Shown one piece after another: positions 16,115 through 26,014 of a stretch of 64,000 nt of DNA. The DNA comes from Polaribacter butkevichii. Lineage in GTDB: Bacteria; Bacteroidota; Bacteroidia; Flavobacteriales; Flavobacteriaceae. A program made the translations under genes and the position numbers. Position 1 is the first letter of the stretch. Each line of letters begins with the position of its first letter. Location: positions 3,811,501 to 3,875,500 of the forward strand of contig NZ_CP150661.1 in assembly GCF_038024105.1 (NCBI RefSeq). The letters are read 5' to 3'. The notes beneath the pieces are model-generated. The model did not search any database and had not been told where the DNA came from. It saw only the letters and a program-made list of their open reading frames with translations.

Positions 16115-16648
16115 ATGAAAAAAATATTAGCATTTGCAGGAAGTACAAGTTCTACTTCTATCAATAAAAAATTAGCAACTTTTGCAGCAGAAAATTTAAA
16201 AGAGACTGAATTTGATATCATCGATTTAAGAGATTTTACATTGCCAATTTATAGTGAAGACGAAGAGAAAAATGGTTTTCCAGAAGATGCAATAAAGTTT
16301 TCTGCATTACTAGACAATTACGATGGTTTTATACTTTCTTTAGCAGAACATAATGGTTCTTATGCAGCGGCTTTTAAAAATATTTTTGATTGGAGTTCTA
16401 GAGTAGAAGCAAGCGTTTTTAGAGACAAACCCTTATTATTAATGGCAACGTCGCCAGGAGCTAGAGGCGGACAATCAGTTTTAGAAACTGCAATTTCTAG
16501 ATTTCCGAGACAAGGCGCAAAAGAATTAATCTCTTTTTCGTTACCAAGTTTCTATGATAATTTTAAAGAAGGTAAAATTGTAAATGAAGAACTTTTAACG
16601 GCTTTAAAATTACAAGTAAGTCAATTTGAAGAATCTGTAAATTCATAA
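16115..16648 (+). CDS. NAD(P)H-dependent FMN reductase (chromate-reductase-like flavodoxin fold)
   Basis: A 177-residue flavodoxin-fold oxidoreductase. The FMN phosphate loop is AGSTSSTSINKKLA at the N-terminus, followed by the LSLAEHNGSYAAAFKNIFDW segment and LMATSPGARGGQSVLE, all typical of the NADPH-dependent FMN reductase family that reduces quinones, azo dyes or chromate. It starts a two-gene unit: the glutaredoxin-fold gene begins two bases after its stop. Confidence 0.85.
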   Translation: MKKILAFAGSTSSTSINKKLATFAAENLKETEFDIIDLRDFTLPIYSEDEEKNGFPEDAIKFSALLDNYDGFILSLAEHNGSYAAAFKNIFDWSSRVEASVFRDKPLLLMATSPGARGGQSVLETAISRFPRQGAKELISFSLPSFYDNFKEGKIVNEELLTALKLQVSQFEESVNS

Positions 16649-16650
16649 AA

Positions 16651-16899
16651 ATGAAGATTGTATTATACGGTAAACAAGGACATGCATACACCGTTGCTTT
16701 TAAAAATTTCTTAAACTCAACCGATGAACCTTATGTTTACAAAGACATTTCTAAAGATGCAGAAGCAAGAGAACACAGCAAAGAATTGTATGGTGGCGTA
16801 GCTAAATTTCCAACATTGTTTGTAGATGATAAAGTCTATTTAACACCAACAACGGAAGAGTTTAATAAAATTATGCAAGATTTAAATTTAAGAGCGTAA
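16651..16899 (+). CDS. Glutaredoxin-fold protein lacking the active-site cysteines
   Basis: An 82-residue protein with the glutaredoxin/thioredoxin fold: strand MKIVLYGK, cis-proline segment KFPTLFVDDKVY and a final helix. At the place where glutaredoxins have CPYC it reads GHAYTV, so both redox cysteines are missing; no cysteine occurs anywhere in the protein. It therefore cannot do dithiol chemistry and may instead bind a thiol or partner protein. It is coupled to the upstream FMN reductase by a two-base gap. Confidence 0.7.
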   Translation: MKIVLYGKQGHAYTVAFKNFLNSTDEPYVYKDISKDAEAREHSKELYGGVAKFPTLFVDDKVYLTPTTEEFNKIMQDLNLRA

Positions 16900-16933
16900 G
16901 TTTTTATTTTGGGATTAAGAAAAGAGAATAAAG

Positions 16934-16961
16934 AGTGAAAAGTGAAAAGTGAAAAGTGAAA
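16934..16961. repeat. Heptad tandem repeat, AGTGAAA x4
   Basis: Four perfect copies of AGTGAAA. It shares the 7-base period, but not the ACTG core, with the large array that follows. The 16900-17210 gap contains no gene, only these two arrays. Confidence 0.85.
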
Positions 16962-17030
16962 AAAAATATTTTTTTGAGTTAATAAGTTTATTATAAAATC
17001 AATTATTTCAATTAATTTTTTTAATTTTCG

Positions 17031-17191
17031 ATTACTGATTACTGATTACTGATTACTGATTACTGATTACTGATTACTGATTACTGATTACTGATTACTG
17101 ATTACTGATTACTGATTACTGATTACTGATTACTGATTACTGATTACTGATTACTGATTACTGATTACTGATTACTGATTACTGATTACTG
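17031..17191. repeat. Heptad tandem repeat, ATTACTG x23
   Basis: Twenty-three perfect copies of ATTACTG (161 bases), followed by a degenerate copy and the marR start codon at 17211. Because the period is 7, a TGA stop appears in every reading frame, so it cannot be coding. Copy-number change by strand slippage would alter the leader of marR. Confidence 0.95.
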
Positions 17192-17210
17192 ATTACTAAA
17201 TACTGAATAC

Positions 17211-17648
17211 ATGGGAGATATTTCTAAAGACATAAAATCTACGTTTAAAAGCAATAAATTAAAAGCTTTTATCAATATAAAATACACGGCAAATTGGATT
17301 AGCAGTAGAGAAAATGAGTTCTTTAAACCGTATGCTATTTCGCCACAACAGTATAACATTCTTAGAATTTTACGTGGTGCAAAAGACAGAATTAAAGTAC
17401 AGATAGTAAAAGATAGAATGATAGAAAGAGCGCCAAATGCAACACGTTTAATGGATAAGCTCTACGATAAAAACTTAATTGAAAGAGAGCGTTGCGAAGA
17501 AGACAGAAGAGTCGTATATGTTAGAATAACAAAGTTGGGTTTAGAATTATTAACAAATATCGATGAAAATAAAACGTTGTCTTTTTTAGATAATCTTACC
17601 GATGAAGAAGCTTTAACATTAAGTAATTTGTTAGATAAATTACGCTAA
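17211..17648 (+). CDS. MarR family transcriptional regulator
   Basis: A 145-residue winged-helix regulator. The layout is a helical dimerisation N-terminus, a helix-turn-helix (QQYNILRILRGAKDRIKVQI, then APNATRLMDKLYDKNLIERE) and the wing EEDRRVVYVRITKLGLELL, all typical of MarR. These regulators respond to phenolic or oxidative ligands and usually control adjacent redox genes; here those are the FMN reductase, pirin and FadH-like genes. Its own leader is a 23-copy heptad array, so its expression may vary with array length. Confidence 0.9.
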   Translation: MGDISKDIKSTFKSNKLKAFINIKYTANWISSRENEFFKPYAISPQQYNILRILRGAKDRIKVQIVKDRMIERAPNATRLMDKLYDKNLIERERCEEDRRVVYVRITKLGLELLTNIDENKTLSFLDNLTDEEALTLSNLLDKLR

Positions 17649-17800
17649 AAAAAATTACACTTATATTTTCCATGGAAAATATTTAAAATAGCTAGAAATT
17701 AATATTCCAGAAAACCATTAACCTTTATGTATGTGTTAGTGGGAGATATTTTAGTAGTAATTTGCTATTTTAATCAAGGTAAAATAGGGAATTTATATTA

Positions 17801-17927
17801 GGGCGTTCCCTAAAAAGGTCGGGCTTTACACTATATCTTTTTTCTTCTGTTCTCGATACAAATTTTTCATTCTTCAAAATTTACTCGAACTGACAGAAAA
17901 AAGGATGCCGTTTCAATCCCTAACGCA
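17801..17927. repeat. Dispersed structured repeat R2 with nested R3
   Basis: Ends GGGCGTTCCC and CCCTAACGC pair. The core GGGCTTTACACTATATC leads into a T-rich stretch, an inserted R3 sequence (about 17849-17894, from TTCTCGATAC to CGAACTGAC), then AAAAAAGGATGCCGTTTCAA. It occupies the 333-base gap between marR and pirin, which otherwise holds no gene. Confidence 0.75.
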
Positions 17928-17981
17928 AAAAAAAACAACAGATAATAACAAGATACTTTAAGGTTTTTTAAAAATAAAATT

Positions 17982-18689
17982 ATGAAAAAAATACTTCACA
18001 AATCAGCAACAAGAGGATATGCAAACCATGGTTGGTTAAAATCTCATCACACATTTAGCTTTGCAAATTATCAAAATCCAGAAAGAATGAATTTTGGTAT
18101 GTTACGTGTTTTAAACGATGATGTTGTACAACCAAAAATGGGGTTTGGCACACATCCTCATAAAAATATGGAAATCATTTCTATACCCATTTCAGGAAGC
18201 TTATCTCACAAAGATAGTATGGATAATAAACGCTCAATAGAAGTTGGAGAAGTACAAGTAATGAGTGCCGGAACCGGTTTAACGCATTCAGAATTTAATG
18301 ATAGTAAAACAGATGAAGTTAATTTTTTACAACTTTGGATTATTCCTGAAGCAGAAAATGTAACACCATATTACAATCAAAAAATGTTTGATGAAGCAGA
18401 ACGAAAAGATAAATTTCAAGTTTTGGTTTCTCCAAAAGACAAGCTAGTAGAAGGTTCTTTACCTATAAACCAGCAAGGTTATATTTCTTTGGTAGATTTA
18501 GATAAAGATTCAGAAATTACATATCAACCAAAAAAAGGAGTCTATTTTTTCTTAATTGAAGGAGAAGTTATTGTAGCAGACGAGATTCTAGAAAAAAGAG
18601 ATGCTATAGGAATTACAGATGCAAAAAATATTTCTATTAAGGCAAATAGTTCAAGTAAGTTGTTAGTTGTAGATGTACCTATGTTTTAA
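17982..18689 (+). CDS. Pirin family protein
   Basis: A 235-residue bicupin of the pirin family. The metal-binding histidines lie in GTHPHKNMEIISIPISG and the matching SLSHKDSM and GTGLTHSEFND blocks of the N-terminal cupin; the C-terminal cupin is degenerate. Some pirins are quercetin dioxygenases, others act as redox sensors; this one cannot be assigned. It lies between marR and a FadH-like gene and ends at a strong terminator. Confidence 0.9.
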   Translation: MKKILHKSATRGYANHGWLKSHHTFSFANYQNPERMNFGMLRVLNDDVVQPKMGFGTHPHKNMEIISIPISGSLSHKDSMDNKRSIEVGEVQVMSAGTGLTHSEFNDSKTDEVNFLQLWIIPEAENVTPYYNQKMFDEAERKDKFQVLVSPKDKLVEGSLPINQQGYISLVDLDKDSEITYQPKKGVYFFLIEGEVIVADEILEKRDAIGITDAKNISIKANSSSKLLVVDVPMF

Positions 18690-18711
18690 AAGTTACCATA
18701 ATTATTGATTT

Positions 18712-20833
<2,122 letters not shown>

Positions 20834-20941
20834 GTTTAAAGAATATTTTAGTTGAGGTGGTTATTCTAAAAAAATAAATATACAAGTTTTTTAGGTAGCT
20901 AGCATCTAAATAAAAGTATATATCTATAAATAAAATTCATA

Positions 20942-21514
20942 ATGCAGAAAATACTTTTTATTACAATCCTTTTTTTTACGTTTAATCTCTTAGCACAACG
21001 ATCTAGAGGTGGCGGAAGACAACAGGGACAAAACCCAGAAGCGAATAGAACAAAAGAGATAAAAAAACTGAGTGCAAAAGAAATTGCTGGTATTTTTTAT
21101 TATGATGTTGATGAAGTAATAAAAAAAATAAAGGTTAAAGATGATGACAAACAATATTCGCTAACAAGAGCATTAAGAAATTACAATTTTAAAATAAAAG
21201 AAATTTTATTCTTAAATACTACAAAATTTACGGATTTAGATCTTTTAATGAACTCAATTTCTAAAGGTAAAGATAATGAGAGTAGTATAAATATTAGAGA
21301 AAAGGTTAGGGAGGTTATTCGTCCAATAAAAGATAGTGTTCATAAAAATGAAAAAGAACTTAATGGCATTTTAAAAGGTATTTTATCAGAAAAACAAGAT
21401 AAGAAGTGGTTAAAATATCAACAAAATAAAATAGAAAGTTTACAGCCCCAAAAGGCTGAAAATAATAAAGAAGGTTCTAGACCCAATAGAGGCGACGGAA
21501 TGAGAAGACAGTAA
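20942..21514 (+). CDS. Small secreted protein, possibly CpxP/Spy-like
   Basis: A 190-residue exported protein: signal peptide (MQKILFITILFFTFNLLAQ), then a Gly/Arg/Gln-rich stretch, a helical charged body with several lysine-rich helices, and an Arg/Gly-rich end. The helical core with an ILSEKQDKKWLKYQ segment recalls periplasmic CpxP/Spy chaperones, but the LTxxQ motif is not clear. Family unknown; the similarity is weak. A hairpin terminator follows. Confidence 0.55.
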   Translation: MQKILFITILFFTFNLLAQRSRGGGRQQGQNPEANRTKEIKKLSAKEIAGIFYYDVDEVIKKIKVKDDDKQYSLTRALRNYNFKIKEILFLNTTKFTDLDLLMNSISKGKDNESSINIREKVREVIRPIKDSVHKNEKELNGILKGILSEKQDKKWLKYQQNKIESLQPQKAENNKEGSRPNRGDGMRRQ

Positions 21515-21521
21515 GTAAATT

Positions 21522-21547
21522 AAATCCTATGTTTATAGGATTTTTTT
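21522..21547 (+). terminator. Rho-independent terminator
   Basis: Stem AAATCCTAT with ATAGGATTT, GTTT loop, followed by T residues. It ends the small secreted protein gene. Confidence 0.75.
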
Positions 21548-21595
21548 AAGATCAATAATAAAAGAGTACATTTAGAAAAAATATAAAAAACATTT

Positions 21596-22588
21596 ATGAA
21601 ATTATTTTCCATTGAAGAAATAACAACACTTGTAAGCGGTGAGCAAATTGGTCATTGTAAAGATATCATTAATGCTCCAGCGCAAATAGAAAATGCCATT
21701 AAAGGTAATATAACTTTTATAGGAAGTTCTAAATATGCGCGTTTATGGGAAAACTCAAATGCGAGTTTAGCTATTGTTTACGATGGAATAAAAATTTTAC
21801 CGGGAGAAGGAAAAGCATTTATAAAAGTAAAAAATGCAGATTTGGCAATGGCCGTTTTATTAGAGGCATTTGAACCAGAACCACCGTATTTTGAAACAGA
21901 CATTCATCCAACAGCCGTAATAGATAAAACAGCAAAATTAGGAAAAGGATGTAAAATTGGCGCGAATTCTTATATAGGTAAAGATGTAGTTTTAGGTGAT
22001 CATGTAACCGTTTACCCAAATGTATCTATTTTTGATGACACTACTATTGGAAACGAAACGGTTATTTGGTCTGGTACTGTTATTCGAGAACGCAGTAAAA
22101 TAGGAAGTCATTGTATTTTTCACATCAATGTAAGTATTGGTGCAGATGGTTTTGGTTATAGACCAAGTAATGATGGTAGAGGTTTGGTTAAAATAATACA
22201 TATTGGTAATGTAGTTATTGGTAATGCGGTAGAAATTGGCGCAAATTCTTGTGTAGATCGAGGTAAATTTAGTTCTACAATTTTAGGAGATGGTTGCAAG
22301 ATTGATAACTTGGTACAAATAGGTCATAATTGTGTGTTAGGAAGGTGTTGTATTATGGCAGGACACAGTGGTTTAGCGGGGTCTGTTACTTTAGGAGATG
22401 GTGTAATTATTGGCGGAAGTGCTTCTATAAAAGATCATGTTACCATACACTCTGGCGCAAAAGTTGGTGCAGGTTCTGGTGTTATTAGTGATGTAGCAGC
22501 AGGTACATCGGTAGTTGGTTATCCGGCTTGTAATTCTAGAGAAAAAATGAAACAGTGGGTGGCTTTGCGCAAACTAGGAAGAAACTAA
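21596..22588 (+). CDS. lpxD: UDP-3-O-acylglucosamine N-acyltransferase
   Basis: A 330-residue left-handed beta-helix acyltransferase that adds the N-linked hydroxyacyl chain in lipid A synthesis. An N-terminal uridine-binding domain (residues 1-100) is followed by hexapeptide repeats ([20 protein letters not shown] onward). The catalytic histidine is expected in QIGHNC, with GHSGLAGS following. It is not next to lpxC/fabZ in this window, so it could be the second LpxD-like paralogue that many flavobacteria carry. Confidence 0.85.
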   Translation: MKLFSIEEITTLVSGEQIGHCKDIINAPAQIENAIKGNITFIGSSKYARLWENSNASLAIVYDGIKILPGEGKAFIKVKNADLAMAVLLEAFEPEPPYFETDIHPTAVIDKTAKLGKGCKIGANSYIGKDVVLGDHVTVYPNVSIFDDTTIGNETVIWSGTVIRERSKIGSHCIFHINVSIGADGFGYRPSNDGRGLVKIIHIGNVVIGNAVEIGANSCVDRGKFSSTILGDGCKIDNLVQIGHNCVLGRCCIMAGHSGLAGSVTLGDGVIIGGSASIKDHVTIHSGAKVGAGSGVISDVAAGTSVVGYPACNSREKMKQWVALRKLGRN

Positions 22589-22613
22589 GCATTTAATACT
22601 TTGTAAGATACTA

Positions 22614-22646
22614 AAATTATACCCTTTTTACTAATGGGTATAATTT
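22614..22646. terminator. Hairpin after lpxD
   Basis: Perfect 11-base stem AAATTATACCC with GGGTATAATTT. The T tract after it is short, so termination efficiency is uncertain. Confidence 0.55.
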
Positions 22647-22674
22647 GACAATACCAAATAAATACCGATATTTG
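22645..22674 (+). promoter_or_regulatory. Promoter for the small membrane protein / ettA
   Basis: TTG at 22645-22647 and GATATTTG at 22667-22674 are 19 bases apart, close to the -33/-7 pattern with one mismatch in the -7 box. Confidence 0.4.
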
Positions 22675-22700
22675 CCAATCAAACTAACGAATTACGAATT

Positions 22701-22883
22701 ATGGGAATGAATAAAAATACAGTGTTAGGATGGGCAACCATGTTAATGCTATTAATGGGGATTGTTCTAATTTTATTAGGAGCTTATAGATATGAAGATG
22801 TTGCTGGTTGGGGTTTTGCAACTGTAGGTATTGGTTTCTTTTGTATTGCATGGGTGTTTAATGCCTTAAAAGGAAGAGTATAA
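22701..22883 (+). CDS. Small two-helix membrane protein (CAL67264 family)
   Basis: A 60-residue protein with two membrane helices (TMLMLLMGIVLILLGAY and GFATVGIGFFCIAWVF) separated by RYEDVAGW. From memory it matches a small family named after a Gramella locus and found beside ettA in flavobacteria. No function is known. The ettA start lies 48 bases downstream. Confidence 0.7.
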   Translation: MGMNKNTVLGWATMLMLLMGIVLILLGAYRYEDVAGWGFATVGIGFFCIAWVFNALKGRV

Positions 22884-22931
22884 AGGCTACAGTTTTTAGT
22901 AATAGTTTTCAAAAAATAAAATAAAAAAATA

Positions 22932-24623
22932 ATGAGCGACGATAAGAAAGTAATCTTTTCGATGAATAAGTTGTCTAAAACTTATCAATCAACCGGAAAG
23001 CAAGTTTTAAAAGATATATATTTAAGTTTCTTTTATGGAGCAAAAATTGGTATTCTAGGTTTAAATGGATCTGGTAAATCAACTTTATTAAAAATTATAG
23101 CAGGTGTAGAAAAGAACTATCAAGGAGATGTTACTTTTTCACCAGGTTATAAAGTAGGATATTTAGAACAAGAACCACAGTTAGATCCAGAAAAAACCGT
23201 TTTAGAAATTGTAAAAGAAGGAGTTGCAGAAACTGTTGCAATTTTAGATGAGTACAATAAAATAAACGACATGTTTGGGTTAGAAGAAGTATATTCTGAT
23301 GCAGACAAGATGGAAAAACTAATGGCACAACAAGCTGAGTTGCAAGATAAAATTGATGCAGCTAATGCTTGGGAATTAGATACCAAATTAGAAATTGCCA
23401 TGGATGCTTTAAGAACTCCAGATTCTGATAAAAAAATTGGAGTACTTTCTGGAGGAGAAAAAAGACGTGTTGCACTGTGTAGATTATTATTACAAGAACC
23501 AGAAATTTTATTATTAGATGAGCCTACCAACCATTTAGATGCAGAGTCTGTACACTGGTTAGAGCATCATTTAGCACAATATAAAGGAACCGTAATTGCT
23601 GTAACGCATGATAGATATTTCTTAGATAACGTTGCTGGTTGGATTTTAGAATTAGATAGAGGAGAAGGAATTCCTTGGAAAGGAAATTACTCTTCTTGGT
23701 TAGATCAAAAATCTCAGAGAATGGCACAAGAAAGTAAAACAGCTTCTAAGCGTCAAAAAACTTTAGAAAGAGAGTTAGATTGGGTTCGTCAAGGAGCAAA
23801 AGGTCGTCAAACAAAGCAAAAAGCGCGTTTGAAAAATTATGACAAGTTAATGAGTCAAGACCAAAAGCAAGTAGATGAAAAATTAGAAATCTATATTCCA
23901 AATGGACCACGTTTAGGAACAAATGTAATTGAAGCAAGTGGGGTTTCTAAAGCATTTGGAGACAAGTTATTATACGATAATTTAGAATTTAATCTTCCAC
24001 AAGCAGGAATTGTTGGTATTATTGGTCCCAATGGTGCTGGTAAAACCACTATCTTTAAAATGATTATGGGAGAAGAAGCACCTGATGCAGGAAGCTTTAA
24101 GGTAGGTGAAACCGCTAGAATTGCATATGTAGATCAAGCACACTCAGATATTGATCCAGAAAAAACAATTTGGGAAAATTTTTCTGACGGACAAGATTTA
24201 GTAATGATGGGAGGTAAGCAAGTAAATTCTCGTGCATATTTAAGCCGTTTTAATTTTTCTGGAAGCGAGCAAAATAAAAAAGTAAACACACTTTCTGGTG
24301 GAGAACGTAACCGTTTGCATTTAGCAATGACGTTAAAAGAAGAAGGAAACGTTTTACTTTTAGATGAGCCAACAAATGATTTGGATGTAAATACTCTAAG
24401 AGCTTTAGAGGAAGGTTTAGAAAACTTTGCAGGTTGTGCAGTTGTAATTAGTCACGATAGATGGTTTTTAGATAGAATTTGTACACACATTTTAGCCTTT
24501 GAAGGTAATAGTGAGGTGTACTTCTTTGAAGGAGGTTTCTCTGAATATGAAGAAAATAAAAAGAAACGTTTGGGTGGAGATTTAATGCCAAAACGTATTA
24601 AATATAGAAAGTTAATTAGATAA
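22932..24623 (+). CDS. ettA: Energy-dependent translational throttle protein EttA
   Basis: An ABC-F ATPase of 563 residues that binds the ribosomal E site and gates translation elongation by energy status. Two ABC domains are present: GLNGSGKST with LSGGEKRRVALCRLL and LLLDEPTNHLDAE, then GPNGAGKTT with LSGGERNRLHLA and LLLDEPTNDLDV. The linker between them (about residues 240-320) is long and basic (GAKGRQTKQKARLKNYDK), as in EttA. No membrane segments. Length and motifs match EttA closely. Confidence 0.92.
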   Translation: MSDDKKVIFSMNKLSKTYQSTGKQVLKDIYLSFFYGAKIGILGLNGSGKSTLLKIIAGVEKNYQGDVTFSPGYKVGYLEQEPQLDPEKTVLEIVKEGVAETVAILDEYNKINDMFGLEEVYSDADKMEKLMAQQAELQDKIDAANAWELDTKLEIAMDALRTPDSDKKIGVLSGGEKRRVALCRLLLQEPEILLLDEPTNHLDAESVHWLEHHLAQYKGTVIAVTHDRYFLDNVAGWILELDRGEGIPWKGNYSSWLDQKSQRMAQESKTASKRQKTLERELDWVRQGAKGRQTKQKARLKNYDKLMSQDQKQVDEKLEIYIPNGPRLGTNVIEASGVSKAFGDKLLYDNLEFNLPQAGIVGIIGPNGAGKTTIFKMIMGEEAPDAGSFKVGETARIAYVDQAHSDIDPEKTIWENFSDGQDLVMMGGKQVNSRAYLSRFNFSGSEQNKKVNTLSGGERNRLHLAMTLKEEGNVLLLDEPTNDLDVNTLRALEEGLENFAGCAVVISHDRWFLDRICTHILAFEGNSEVYFFEGGFSEYEENKKKRLGGDLMPKRIKYRKLIR

Positions 24624-24645
24624 TTTTCTTTAAATTATATTTTAT

Positions 24646-24677
24646 AAAAAGCAGCTAATTTTATTAGCTGCTTTTTT
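24646..24677. terminator. Bidirectional terminator between ettA and the opposing gene
   Basis: Stem AAAAAGCAGCTAA with TTAGCTGCTTTTT around a five-base loop. It serves ettA on the plus strand; the minus-strand gene's stop codon at 24676-24678 overlaps its foot and the same hairpin has T residues on the other side. Confidence 0.8.
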
Positions 24678-25422
24678 AGTTTAAAATAGTTTTATCTGTT
24701 TTTTCCGTGAATACATATTTATTAATGATATATTCTGTAATAGGATCTAGTTCTTTTAAGGTTTCTGGATGAACTCCTCTTTGTGTAAAGTATTCCATTT
24801 TTCTTTTAGATGATTTTCCATACCAAATTTGAGGTTTTCCATTTTTAAAAAAAGGAGTTTCTTTAGTAACTTTAACTTTTTTAAAATTTTCGATATCAAT
24901 CTTATATAAAGAATTATCTATTGTTTTATTTAAAGTACAATTGCTTTTTTCAAAATGAGTTTCTTTCCAAATAATACAGGTTTCAGATTTATTTGCAGTG
25001 TTTTTAACTAGGGAAAACAGTAATAGAAAAGAGATGAAACCTAGCCCAATAACAACCATTTTTTTATTTCTTTTTAAGAATGATTTTTTTTCGATTTTTT
25101 TAGGAATAATAGTCTTTTTTTTTCCAGTATTTTCATTTGTAGATTCTTGTTTAGTTAGGTATTCTTCAAACCCATTGTAGCCCAAATATTGAGACATAAA
25201 ATCTAAAAGATATTTATTAGGTTCTTTAACAATTACCTGTTCTCTTTCTTCAATATATTTATTATACAAACGGGTTGCCTTTCTAACACTAATATAGTTT
25301 TTATCAGTAGGGGTAACTTCTTGTAATTCTTCTACCCAAAAAGTAGCTTGGGCATTTTTATTTTTCTTCATTTCTTTTTTTTCAATTTTATTGAAAAAAT
25401 CAGTCAAAAGTACTTTAATCAT
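24676..25422 (-). CDS. Single-pass membrane protein of unknown function
   Basis: A 248-residue protein. Residues 1-115 are charged and helical, with WVEELQEVTPTDKNYISVRK and FMSQYLGYNGFEEYL, the pattern of a cytoplasmic domain. One membrane helix (MVVIGLGFISFLLLFSLV) at about 120-138 is followed by an outside domain of about 110 residues containing FFKNGKPQIWYGKSSKRKM and a conserved-looking ITEYIINKYVF end. No family was recognised. It starts 16 bases from a doubled TGTCTA/TAGACA palindrome, so its transcription is probably controlled by a regulator that reads that site, possibly by itself. Confidence 0.6.
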   Translation of the reverse strand: MIKVLLTDFFNKIEKKEMKKNKNAQATFWVEELQEVTPTDKNYISVRKATRLYNKYIEEREQVIVKEPNKYLLDFMSQYLGYNGFEEYLTKQESTNENTGKKKTIIPKKIEKKSFLKRNKKMVVIGLGFISFLLLFSLVKNTANKSETCIIWKETHFEKSNCTLNKTIDNSLYKIDIENFKKVKVTKETPFFKNGKPQIWYGKSSKRKMEYFTQRGVHPETLKELDPITEYIINKYVFTEKTDKTILN

Positions 25423-25437
25423 TGTTAGTTGTTTGGT

Positions 25438-25519
25438 TGTCTAAAAGTAGACATTTTAGACAAAATAGCTATAAAACTGTCTAAAAATAGACAATTTATA
25501 GTTGATTTTAAATTGTCTA
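25438..25519. promoter_or_regulatory. Repeated operator, TGTCTA-N4-TAGACA
   Basis: Two perfect 16-base palindromes, TGTCTAAAAGTAGACA at 25438-25453 and TGTCTAAAAATAGACA at 25478-25493, have centres 40 bases apart. Extra half sites are TAGACA at 25457-25462 and TGTCTA at 25514-25519. The spacing of about four helical turns suggests cooperative binding of dimers on one face of the DNA. The site lies between the minus-strand membrane protein and the plus-strand lipoprotein/kinase operon. Confidence 0.7.
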
Positions 25520-25681
25520 AACCTTGGTTACTGATAGGTTTTCTTCTCTTTAGATATTTGCAGAAGCAATAGTTTTCTAAAAATAGAAAGAAAATTATTA
25601 CTAAAAAATAGCATGACCTAGTAGTGTTTTTTTTATTGGGAAAACAAGATTATACCACTATTTCATTCTACAACTTCCCGC

Positions 25682-25703
25682 AAAAGAGGCGCGCGACTCT
25701 TTT
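25682..25703. other. GC-rich looped hairpin
   Basis: AAAAGAG facing CTCTTTT around the eight-base loop GCGCGCGA, notable in this AT-rich setting. It lies in the 367-base gap (25423-25789) before the small lipoprotein gene; other content of that gap is the operator and the hairpin at 25714. Confidence 0.45.
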
Positions 25704-25713
25704 AAATTTTAAT

Positions 25714-25761
25714 GTGTTGCTAATTATAAAAAGCTGAATTCTAAAATTCGGAGAGCAACAC
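25714..25761 (+). promoter_or_regulatory. Structured leader of the lipoprotein/kinase operon
   Basis: GTGTTGCT pairs with AGCAACAC eight bases perfectly, enclosing a smaller hairpin GAATT-CTAA-AATTC. It ends 28 bases before the ATG of the lipoprotein. It may be a 5' untranslated region fold; no known riboswitch class is recognised. Confidence 0.5.
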
Positions 25762-25789
25762 TTTTGTTTAATTTTTAAAGGAAAGTAAC

Positions 25790-25978
25790 ATGAAAAAAGT
25801 ATGTTTAGTATTTGCAATATTACTTGCAAATAGTGTTTTTACATCTTGTACAGATTTAGATGAAAATTTAGAAAATGAACCCGTAAAATCTGAGATTTTA
25901 GTAACTGTAGGAGAAGACGGGCAAGATCCAGATGAGGGTGATGATGAAGAAGAAGGTGATATTCTTGTAAAGAATTAA
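25790..25978 (+). CDS. Small acidic lipoprotein preceding a two-component system
   Basis: A 62-residue product: signal peptide MKKVCLVFAILLANSVFTSC with lipobox cysteine at 20, then about 40 residues that are strongly acidic (QDPDEGDDEEEGD). No family was recognised. The kinase gene begins 36 bases after its stop on the same strand, so this could be a ligand, inhibitor or reporter of envelope state for that kinase. This is inference from position. Confidence 0.65.
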   Translation: MKKVCLVFAILLANSVFTSCTDLDENLENEPVKSEILVTVGEDGQDPDEGDDEEEGDILVKN

Positions 25979-26014
25979 GGGTTTTATTTTTAATAATTAT
26001 AGTATTTTAGAGGA

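Noticed and set aside
17031..17191. CRISPR-like repetitive array
   Set aside because: Pure 7-base tandem repeat without spacers, no cas genes nearby.
23147..23530. 127-aa open frame antisense to ettA
   Set aside because: Shadow of the conserved ettA frame; low-complexity composition and no start signal.
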